Assembly (NCBI GenBank): GCA_022562615.1
Contig: JADFOW010000005.1
Span: 1 to 42,293 of the forward strand
Reading direction: 5' to 3'
Length of the DNA stretch: 42,293 bases
Origin: Nitrososphaerota archaeon
Lineage (GTDB): Archaea; Thermoproteota; Nitrososphaeria; Nitrososphaerales; Nitrosopumilaceae
Below are positions 14,779-21,206 of this stretch, piece by piece. How positions within the stretch are numbered: position 1 is the stretch's first letter; each line of letters starts with the position of its first letter. The translations under genes were made by a program, and so were the position numbers. Below the pieces are notes generated by a model that did no database searches, had not been told where the DNA came from, and worked only from the letters and a program-made list of their open reading frames with translations.

Positions 14779-15663
14779 ATGAACTATGAAGACCTAATCA
14801 ATGAAAAGTCTTGGTCTGATTATCCGGTGGGCTTGGGTGGATGTAGAACTAGTGATACTTTTTTTGATTCATGTGATTACGATATTACTGTTTTTGATGA
14901 CAAATCTCAGAATGATGAGATTATTCAATTTCAAAATAAATTTGTAAAAATTTATCATGGTTCGTTGTCCGAATCTCAATCAAAGAAACTTATTCAATAT
15001 GATAACATGCGGATTATCCATGATGAGTCTTGGGATCTACGCATGCTTCTCTCAAAGGTTAAAGAAAAACGATTAACCCTCTACAAAGACCATGCAAAAA
15101 ACTCACTTATTGAATCGCTTTTTTGTTGTGAAAAAACTAAACAAGGAATTAAAGAATCAAGTGTTTTTGCACCATGTTGGCAAAAATGCGCATCATTTTT
15201 TTTGGCAGACGGTATTTTGGCACTAAACCAATGCAAGTCCAGCCCAACACACATGCTTGATTCATTGAGAAGATTGAAAAAAAATTCGGTCAACGAAAAA
15301 ATATCCGTTGTAAATGAAACAGTTGGTATTGAAAGGTCAATCCCTTCTTTGTTAGTGCGGATGCTAAAGTCAACAATCGGCTTCTCTGACCTCGTTGAGA
15401 AAAATAATCACTCTTTGCTGATCCAACAAAAACACGACTATTTTGTTAAGAATTCAATGCTATCTGACTGTTATTTTTATTTGGGATATATCAACAAGGA
15501 AAACTTTGTAAAACTCAAGGATTCCATTGAAAAACAACCTGATCTTATCCATATTTTGAAAATATCCTTTGACATAGATGCTGACCCCAATCTAATAGAA
15601 CGACAGGCAGATCTAATCCACAAGTCCTCAAATGAAATTTTAGATAACATTTCTAGGCGATAG
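14779..15663 (+). CDS. Hypothetical protein, 294 aa
   Basis: Not firmly assigned. The N-terminal part SWSDYPVGLGGCRTSDTFFDSCDYDITVFD has a Gly-x-Gly-Gly followed by an acidic DYDITVFD, reminiscent of nucleotidyltransferase-fold active sites, but spacing and helix pattern are not typical. The middle is helical with several Cys (LFCCEKTKQG, FAPCWQKCASFFLADG), and the C-terminus is a helical region ending in a basic tail. The ATG directly follows the tRNA gene on the opposite strand. Soluble, with no signal peptide. Confidence 0.65.
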   Translation: MNYEDLINEKSWSDYPVGLGGCRTSDTFFDSCDYDITVFDDKSQNDEIIQFQNKFVKIYHGSLSESQSKKLIQYDNMRIIHDESWDLRMLLSKVKEKRLTLYKDHAKNSLIESLFCCEKTKQGIKESSVFAPCWQKCASFFLADGILALNQCKSSPTHMLDSLRRLKKNSVNEKISVVNETVGIERSIPSLLVRMLKSTIGFSDLVEKNNHSLLIQQKHDYFVKNSMLSDCYFYLGYINKENFVKLKDSIEKQPDLIHILKISFDIDADPNLIERQADLIHKSSNEILDNISRR

Positions 15664-15684
15664 TTCTTTGGGTCTGGGCTAAAC

Positions 15685-15692
15685 TTATAAAA
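15685..15692 (+). promoter_or_regulatory. TATA box for the Cys-rich peptide gene
   Basis: ttataaaa is centred about 26 nt upstream of the ATG at 15715, the spacing of a leaderless archaeal promoter. It supports expression of the 50-aa gene that follows. Confidence 0.55.
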
Positions 15693-15714
15693 TGAGCGAA
15701 TTGTCTGTCTAGAT

Positions 15715-15867
15715 ATGGTAGATCAAGCATGTGGATGCGAAGCCGATAGCGGCGATCCAGATTATTCGTGCGATTGTGCAATGCAAGGACATTGCATATG
15801 TAGCGCAGATTGCAAGTGTACTACAGACGTTTGTAAAGAAGCTGTTGGACCAATGTCTAAACAGTAA
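15715..15867 (+). CDS. Metallothionein-like Cys-rich peptide, 50 aa
   Basis: Missed by the ORF track, which shows an out-of-frame ORF at 15731 instead. ATG 15715 to TAA 15865-15867 gives 50 aa with nine Cys, eight of them in four CxC pairs: CGC (6-8), CDC (19-21), CIC (27-29) and CKC (33-35), plus C40. There are several Asp/Glu and one His and no membrane segment. The density of CxC pairs is that of metallothioneins, so binding of Cu, Zn or Cd is the likely role; the homology itself is not demonstrated. A TATA box at the right distance supports the start. Confidence 0.7.
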   Translation: MVDQACGCEADSGDPDYSCDCAMQGHCICSADCKCTTDVCKEAVGPMSKQ

Positions 15868-15895
15868 CTTTCAATTTTATTTTTTATTATTAACC

Positions 15896-16063
15896 TTAAT
15901 CGTCCTCGCTCTCAAAACCCCATGACTTTACCAGTTCTCGTTGGAATTTGTCGGCTTGTTTTTCTCCAAGGGCAAAACCACAATTCTTGTGTGTTGGAAC
16001 GGTTTTCATTCCGTCTAGCTTAAACTCTACTTCAAACATATGGACTTTGGAGCATTCACACAT
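15896..16063 (-). CDS. 55-aa hypothetical peptide
   Basis: Not in the ORF track. ATG 16063-16061 to TAA gives 55 aa: MCECSKVHMFEVEFKLDGMK, a second part with HKNCGFALGEKQADKFQREL, and an acidic end ESEDD. Three Cys and two His could bind a metal. The composition is protein-like and it fills the gap between convergent and divergent neighbours neatly. It converges on the metallothionein-like gene, 28 nt apart. Family unknown. Confidence 0.55.
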   Translation of the reverse strand: MCECSKVHMFEVEFKLDGMKTVPTHKNCGFALGEKQADKFQRELVKSWGFESEDD

Positions 16064-16142
16064 TTCTAGAATCTAATTAAGTTTTCCTCTATATTTGCTT
16101 ATTTGAATAACCTTTAACTAGCTAATTTCGTCATTATTTTCT

Positions 16143-17471
16143 GTGATTCGGCATGTTATAGTTTTTGTATTTCTGACAATTGTCTTTGGTCTTGGTTTTT
16201 CAAACCTTGCGTTTGGTCAGGGCACTATGTCATCAGGTGGTGTAGATGTTGAGGGTACGTGGTATCTAGGAGAAGGTCTCAAAGTGGGAGATTATTTTGA
16301 GTATGCTTTGTGTGAATTAGATCTTAATGACTGTGCACCTATTACATTGAAATTTTGGATAGCCGGAGAAGTAACAAATGTCAGTGAACAATTATGGGAT
16401 ACAAAAGTTGTAGTTGTGGATGGCAATAAAATTATCAAAGGCTCAATGGGCCTTGGTAAAGTTTCCCCCGAACCGGTTCTATTTGATGATGATCTTTTTG
16501 AATACGCTATTGCATTCAAATCTTCTTTGTCTTGGTTAGGTGCTTTTGCTACTTCACAGGAAGGTGATCTTATTCATGGGCCAAAAGCGTTCAGTTCTCC
16601 CGCATGGGGGAAAATCGGAGCAATTGGCGGTGCTCAATTAATTCCAATATATACAGAAACAATAGTTACTCCTCTCGGAGTTGATGATACAGTTGTTGTT
16701 GGTTGGTATAGTGGTGATGTTAACAAAATCTGGATTTTAGATGATTTTCCTTTTCCACTTAAAGCATTAACTTATGCATGGGTTACCACAGGTATTGCTC
16801 CAATTCAGGTACAATACACCTTGTTAGATTACCAAGAAAATGTGACGGAGGATCCTTTCAAAGATGTTGTAGAGACAATTACAAAAGAAGAGATGTTGGG
16901 ATGCCCTACAGTGTATTATGAGTATGTCAGCAAGTCAGTTGCTACAGACACATTCTCCATGGGGGTTCAGTATAATTATTCTCCTCGATATCCTATGGAA
17001 GGCTGTGATATTGACTGGAAAATAAACTTCAAGAAAAAGTTTGATCCCAAAAATTTTGTAGATCAAGTTCATTATGATATTTGGGTTCAGGCTGAGGATG
17101 GCTCCATAGTGCGCTCATTTGCAGAAGAGCAAGGACGAACTGAACTGTATAACGGATTTGGCCAGGTTCACCTTCTTCTTCCAGTAAAAGAAAAACCAGG
17201 AATTGTCAAATATCTCATATGGGTTCATGGGACAGGACCAGAATATCAAACACCTGATCCAGAAGATGCGGGATTTGTGACAGTCGAAATTGAAATCGTA
17301 GAGAATCCTCTCCTTAAAGAATTAAATGATGATGTTGTTCCACCCGCTGCAATTCCAGAGTGGATCAAGAACACTGCTGGATGGTGGGCAGAGGGGGCCA
17401 TTGGAGATTCAGATTTTGTTCAAGGATTACAATTCCTAATCAAAGAAGGCATTATGAAAATTACTTCCTAG
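16143..17471 (+). CDS. Secreted protein with C-terminal WIKNTAGWWA-type motif
   Basis: 442 aa with a GTG start (MIRHVIVFVFLTIVFGLGFS). Residues 1-25 are a signal peptide ending AFGQ. The body is beta-rich with a YLGEGLKVGDYFEYALCELD block and a long C-terminal sandwich-like region (about 290-400). The last 40 residues hold IPEWIKNTAGWWAEG, then DFVQGLQFLIKEGIM, a short helical motif I recognise as recurrent at the ends of secreted thaumarchaeal proteins. No membrane anchor follows it. Enzymatic function is not evident. Monocistronic by spacing. Confidence 0.7.
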   Translation: MIRHVIVFVFLTIVFGLGFSNLAFGQGTMSSGGVDVEGTWYLGEGLKVGDYFEYALCELDLNDCAPITLKFWIAGEVTNVSEQLWDTKVVVVDGNKIIKGSMGLGKVSPEPVLFDDDLFEYAIAFKSSLSWLGAFATSQEGDLIHGPKAFSSPAWGKIGAIGGAQLIPIYTETIVTPLGVDDTVVVGWYSGDVNKIWILDDFPFPLKALTYAWVTTGIAPIQVQYTLLDYQENVTEDPFKDVVETITKEEMLGCPTVYYEYVSKSVATDTFSMGVQYNYSPRYPMEGCDIDWKINFKKKFDPKNFVDQVHYDIWVQAEDGSIVRSFAEEQGRTELYNGFGQVHLLLPVKEKPGIVKYLIWVHGTGPEYQTPDPEDAGFVTVEIEIVENPLLKELNDDVVPPAAIPEWIKNTAGWWAEGAIGDSDFVQGLQFLIKEGIMKITS

Positions 17472-17540
17472 AGGTATCTTTCATTACATGAACATTCCAA
17501 TTAATTAAATTGGGCGATTTCATAGAAGTTTTGATTTAAA

Positions 17541-17900
17541 ATGGTGGGCTTGGTAATTTATCCAAAACGTCATCTTCGAAAATTAATCCACGAGGGAGAA
17601 TACATTGAGGCAATTAAATATGCAAAAAGCCTAGAGCTAAAATTTGAAAACGATTCTGATTTCTGGTTTATGTTTGGAAGCATCTACCATATTCTTGAGG
17701 ATGCAAAAATAGCAATTAAGTACTTTGAAAAATCCTTGGAACTAAAGAACGATGATGTTGAAGTTTTGACAATGAAAACAAACGCACATCTTTTCTTGAA
17801 GCAAAAAGACGAAGCTATAGAGTGCTGTAAAAGGATAATCCAGTTAGAGCCTGATAATTATGAGGCCCACGGGCTATTAGAAAAACTAGAAAATGTCTAG
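17541..17900 (+). CDS. TPR-repeat protein
   Basis: 119 aa built from about three tetratricopeptide repeats: EYIEAIKYAKSLELKFENDS, then DFWFMFGSIYHILEDAKIAI followed by KYFEKSLELKN, then DEAIECCKRIIQLEPDNYEA. The W-LG-Y-A-F-A-P pattern is recognisable though diverged. It would act as a small cytosolic scaffold for protein-protein contacts; the partner is unknown. It ends 6 nt before the end of the convergent gene at 17907. Confidence 0.8.
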   Translation: MVGLVIYPKRHLRKLIHEGEYIEAIKYAKSLELKFENDSDFWFMFGSIYHILEDAKIAIKYFEKSLELKNDDVEVLTMKTNAHLFLKQKDEAIECCKRIIQLEPDNYEAHGLLEKLENV

Positions 17901-17906
17901 ACTCAA

Positions 17907-18389
17907 TTATTTCTCTTTACTTTTCATTTCATATACGTTTTCAAGTAGCCAATCACAAAATTTTGTAACCTTCTCATCAAATTCAGTCCAAATATGAACT
18001 GAATGAGGAAGAATGTCTATCTTCCAATCTTTGGTAAATACTCGTACGCCTTCTTTACCTTCATACATGTAAGCATCTTCAATTTGAACGTCTTCTAAAA
18101 TTTCTTTTGCCTTTTCCTTTATGATATTCCTATCAATTGGGAATCTCTTTTTTTTTTGGTCAATAATTAAGCTAAGGTCGCGTTTACCATACATATCATA
18201 CTCGTCAATTCTTCCTGCTTTTGGAAAATTGACTACTAGATTGATACTGTATTTCGTACCTACTTTTTTTCCAATTTCAACTATTTTCGTATATCCCATC
18301 GCCGGATTTTTCTTTAAAAGAAAGCGAATTAATGCCAAATCCCTTTTCAACTGTTGCTGCAGATCTAAAACTATATCAGAAAACATCAT
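17907..18389 (-). CDS. Hypothetical protein, 160 aa
   Basis: Not recognised. It begins with a helix (MMFSDIVLDLQQQLKRDLAL), followed by an alpha/beta body (KYSINLVVNFPKAGRIDEYD, VRVFTKDWKIDILPHSVHIW) and a C-terminal helix with FCDWLLENVYEM. Soluble. It is convergent with the TPR gene and divergent from the 18471 gene. Confidence 0.6.
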   Translation of the reverse strand: MMFSDIVLDLQQQLKRDLALIRFLLKKNPAMGYTKIVEIGKKVGTKYSINLVVNFPKAGRIDEYDMYGKRDLSLIIDQKKKRFPIDRNIIKEKAKEILEDVQIEDAYMYEGKEGVRVFTKDWKIDILPHSVHIWTEFDEKVTKFCDWLLENVYEMKSKEK

Positions 18390-18470
18390 GATTTTACCAA
18401 GTCGAATCCTATTATAATCATTAATTTTCAGCAGGATTGGTTTTTTTAGAAGTTTGATTTAGAGTCAACA

Positions 18471-19115
18471 ATGGCATTACCGATGGATTATGATGGCTTA
18501 CGTGTTGATGAAGCATCCCTGAGAACTGATAATGTAAATGATTACAAAGTAACTTGCATTGATTTTATTAAAGACATATCAAATGACTATTTTGCCTGGG
18601 TGGATTATTACAAACTTCCTGAAGAGGAGGACAAACGAAGACGTGCAGGAATTAAAGCTACAATAGAGAGAACAAATGAATGGATTGCAAAAGTGGCACA
18701 GACCATAAAGGCAGTTGACGTTGTAATGAATGATGGCATTCAAAAAATGGCAGAATGCACTGCAGGAAAACCATTTCAAATTGGTATTTTTGTAAATGGC
18801 AAATCAAGCTATACATTGGCAAAGCCTGAAGTTATCGATGTCAATATAAAAGCAACAGGCAGGAAAGGAAGAAAAACAAAGCTTGGATTTCATTTTAAAA
18901 GTGACCGATTTAGAATTGAATCTACATGTGAGGCATTCATTGATGAAGTAAATTTGCCTGACCATGAATTTGAATTAATGGACATTCATCTAAAACTTCA
19001 TGCAGAAAACGCAAAACAAAGAGATGTCATTTCATTTACTGTAACTGTATGTGAAATAGAAAATGATGTGGAACTTGACCGCAGGGGTCTAACTACAGTT
19101 GTTCATCTAGTGTAA
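18471..19115 (+). CDS. Hypothetical protein, 214 aa
   Basis: Not recognised. Residues 1-100 are helical (DYKVTCIDFIKDISNDYFAW, then a basic EDKRRRAGIK and WIAKVAQTIKAVDVVMNDG). Residues 105-214 are beta-rich (FQIGIFVNGKSSYTLAKPEV, LGFHFKSDRFRIES, VISFTVTVCEI). No signal peptide or membrane span. Its 3' end overlaps the opposite-strand nitroreductase-like gene by 23 bp. Confidence 0.6.
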   Translation: MALPMDYDGLRVDEASLRTDNVNDYKVTCIDFIKDISNDYFAWVDYYKLPEEEDKRRRAGIKATIERTNEWIAKVAQTIKAVDVVMNDGIQKMAECTAGKPFQIGIFVNGKSSYTLAKPEVIDVNIKATGRKGRKTKLGFHFKSDRFRIESTCEAFIDEVNLPDHEFELMDIHLKLHAENAKQRDVISFTVTVCEIENDVELDRRGLTTVVHLV

Positions 19116-19419
19116 TTTCAATGGCCACCCTTTTTTCATTAGCTTTTTTCTCACCTGGGAATTTTAGCTGAGATATTTTCTTATTTAATACCTCATCCGT
19201 TACAGTTTTTGCGATACCTGAATATTCGGAATCATGATATCTGATTACTACAGTTGAGTTTGATATGATGTTTTTGAACCAATCACTATTTGGTTTGTGT
19301 CTTGAAAAGTAGATTTTATCGTTGAATTTTACTCCCCTGAGTATTACTGAATGAGGTTGCCCTGAAACCCTTCCTCTTGTAACTAAAACTGCACGAAATA
19401 GACTCTCCTCAATGGTCAC
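19093..19419 (-). CDS. Split-barrel flavin-dependent (DDN/PNPOx-like) protein
   Basis: 108 aa with the split beta-barrel layout of deazaflavin-dependent nitroreductases and PNPOx-like proteins: VLVTRGRVSGQPHSV near the N-terminus, KIYFSRHKPNSDWFKNI (residues about 35-50), VVIRYHDSEYSGIAKTV, and a C-terminal helix and strand RVAIEITLDE. F420 or FMN binding is likely for this fold; ammonia-oxidising archaea are known to use F420, which makes that plausible. The substrate is unknown. It overlaps the 3' end of the gene at 18471 tail to tail. Confidence 0.6.
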   Translation of the reverse strand: MTIEESLFRAVLVTRGRVSGQPHSVILRGVKFNDKIYFSRHKPNSDWFKNIISNSTVVIRYHDSEYSGIAKTVTDEVLNKKISQLKFPGEKKANEKRVAIEITLDEQL

Positions 19420-19507
19420 GCAGCAAATGTACTTGTCAAGGAATTTAACCCCATTGATAGAAATTTCTAATATTTGGTATGATAAGCAAATCTTAACACA
19501 CTAGAGC

Positions 19508-19960
19508 ATGTCAGTAAAACTAGAAGGAACACCTGCAAATATGGTGACAGCCAGTTCTTTTGCTGGAAAAAAAGTCATAGACAGGGAAGGAATAGAATAT
19601 GGCAAAGTAAAACACATTCACATTAACCAAAATACCTTATGTGTTTGTGGAGTTACTATTCATCAGGGCTTTCGTAGGGATTATTTTCTATCAGAAGATT
19701 ACATTGACAAGTTTAGTGAAAAAACATTACTTCTTAGCAGACCTCCAGTCAGAATAGGCATACAAGTAATTGACACTGATAGACGTAAAATAGGTAAGGT
19801 AAAACGTATCCATCGAAATCCTGACACAAATGAAATAGAATCAATTGAAATTGCCCATGGACTATCACATTCTAAAATTCTATCAAAGTCTGAAATTTGG
19901 GGAGTAGGAGAGAAGGTAATTCTTGACATGACCAAAGATCAATTCAAGAAACTCGAATAA
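19508..19960 (+). CDS. PRC-barrel domain protein
   Basis: 150 aa with two PRC-barrel-like halves. The first (about 15-75) has FAGKKVIDREGIEYGKVKHI; the second (about 83-145) has GIQVIDTDRRKIGKVKRIHR. Both show the G-x-x-V-x-D-x-x-G-x-x-x-G-K-V pattern of the family, which includes the ribosome-maturation factor RimM C-domain and photosynthetic reaction-centre H subunit. Archaeal PRC-barrel proteins serve varied roles, including cell division, so no role is assigned. Soluble. Confidence 0.8.
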   Translation: MSVKLEGTPANMVTASSFAGKKVIDREGIEYGKVKHIHINQNTLCVCGVTIHQGFRRDYFLSEDYIDKFSEKTLLLSRPPVRIGIQVIDTDRRKIGKVKRIHRNPDTNEIESIEIAHGLSHSKILSKSEIWGVGEKVILDMTKDQFKKLE

Positions 19961-19971
19961 TTTTATTATTT

Positions 19972-20046
19972 TTATGTTTCTGTAGTCATTCTTTTCATTA
20001 ACCAAGCCCATTCGGGTCTTTCTTCGTCGTCGTCATTTTGATCCAT
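19972..20046 (-). CDS. Candidate 24-aa peptide
   Basis: ATG 20046-20044 to TAA at 19974-19972 encodes MDQNDDDEERPEWAWLMKRM followed by TTET. Acidic start, Trp-rich centre. It is too short to support by itself but has protein-like composition. It converges on the PRC-barrel gene with a gap of 11 nt. Confidence 0.3.
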   Translation of the reverse strand: MDQNDDDEERPEWAWLMKRMTTET

Positions 20047-20308
20047 TTAAAATTTCTAGTTTTGATTCATGATAAGAATTGTCGCAATAATTGTTTTTTA
20101 CAAAAAAGGTTCTTTTAGGAATTTTTCTTGACAGAATTATTGGATAAAAAATTATAAAAAAAGGAGATCAAACCGGATCAAATATCGGGCAATAGTGAGA
20201 AGGGCTTGATTCCTTAGTTGTTATATTTCTTTTTTACATATAAAGAACACGTAGAATTTATCAGTACAATCTGCGTGTGGTCAATCTAGAGAAAATAAAT
20301 TCATGGCA
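20047..20308. other. Intergenic stretch without a recognisable gene
   Basis: AT-rich DNA with homopolymer runs (aaattataaaaaaa at about 20150-20163) and a short GC-richer island, gggcaatagtgagaagggc, at about 20187-20205. No ORF, strong inverted repeat or tRNA-like fold was found. Promoter DNA for a small RNA is possible but unsupported. Confidence 0.3.
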
Positions 20309-20410
20309 TTAGATATTTTTCACCATAAATCCAATACCATGTTGTGCTAGGTAGATAGTTCTTGCAAAATTTCTATTTAACGCCGATGGACGATTTATCA
20401 GCAAAGTCAA
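20309..20410 (-). CDS. Candidate 33-aa peptide or gene remnant
   Basis: TTG 20410-20408 to TAA at 20311-20309 encodes MTLLINRPSALNRNFARTIY, then LAQHGIGFMVKNI. The residue mix is strikingly protein-like for an intergenic read. It starts 4 nt past the stop codon of the exonuclease gene on the same strand, so it may be a coupled small gene or the remaining end of a lost gene. No family is recognised. Confidence 0.35.
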   Translation of the reverse strand: MTLLINRPSALNRNFARTIYLAQHGIGFMVKNI

Positions 20411-20414
20411 AATT

Positions 20415-21164
20415 TTACTTCAATGATTTGTTGTTATTTTGATTGATTGACTTTTTTAATTCTTCATAATGTTTTATAGATTTTAACAACTCTTCTTTAG
20501 ATATCATTCCCTCTGAAATTATTTTCTGGTATAATTCGGGATAGATGAACTCTCGTTCAGAATATTCTATTATTTTGCTATAGTTTCCTTGAAAATAGTG
20601 GAGAATTTCACCCGAACCAAGCGTTGATTTTACTGGAAAGCCATAGGCGTATGCCAAAACATCGTGCCTAAGTCCCTTTGTTTTAAAGTCATTTAATGGT
20701 AGGTGGGTTTGAAGAAAGTCAATAACTTCAGGCTTGTTTATTATCCACTGGTGCAGCCATTTTTCTTCTTCAATTTTGTGATGCTTCATTCTGTTGTATA
20801 TAAAAAACAAATCAAACCGCAAAATGTTGTGTCCTATTATTTTTAATCTGTCAGTCCCAAATCCTCGTTGCAAATCTACTAGAAGGTCATAGAATTTTTT
20901 TAACATCTCTTTTTCTCCCATCTCCCATTCTTTTAATCGAAAAACGTGACCGTTGTTAATTTTGTAGGTGATGAGGATCACCTTACCCTCAAATGGAGTT
21001 AAACCACCTCTATCAAATCTCCAAAAGAGATCTCTGTCTTTTGAATTTCTATCTAATTTTCCTGAATCTATTTTCTCTTTAGTTTGAAAATATTCCTCTT
21101 TTGTGAACAAAGGAGCAGTCTCAATATCTAAAAAAAGATCTGGCATTGATTTGATGCACTTCAC
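20415..21164 (-). CDS. DnaQ/RNase H-like 3'-5' exonuclease
   Basis: 249 aa. Motif Exo I is LFLDIETAPLF with D13 and E15. Exo II is LKIIGHNILRFDLFFIYNRM (about residues 107-126) with the metal-binding Asp. A third region with VIDFLQTHLPLND and the final SEREFIYPELYQ could supply the last acidic residues. The layout matches the DEDD predicted 3'-5' exonucleases related to the PolB exonuclease domain. No polymerase domain is attached. It would trim single-stranded ends in repair. It lies 42 nt after the chitinase-like gene, same strand, with no functional link evident. Confidence 0.75.
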   Translation of the reverse strand: MKCIKSMPDLFLDIETAPLFTKEEYFQTKEKIDSGKLDRNSKDRDLFWRFDRGGLTPFEGKVILITYKINNGHVFRLKEWEMGEKEMLKKFYDLLVDLQRGFGTDRLKIIGHNILRFDLFFIYNRMKHHKIEEEKWLHQWIINKPEVIDFLQTHLPLNDFKTKGLRHDVLAYAYGFPVKSTLGSGEILHYFQGNYSKIIEYSEREFIYPELYQKIISEGMISKEELLKSIKHYEELKKSINQNNNKSLK

Positions 21165-21206
21165 ATAGAAGATTAATTTTTCGAAATAAAAAAAATTGAG
21201 TTTTGA

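Noticed and set aside
15731-15925. 64-aa ORF MDAKPIAAIQIIR
   Set aside because: Out-of-frame shadow of the Cys-rich peptide gene, which has a proper TATA box and start.
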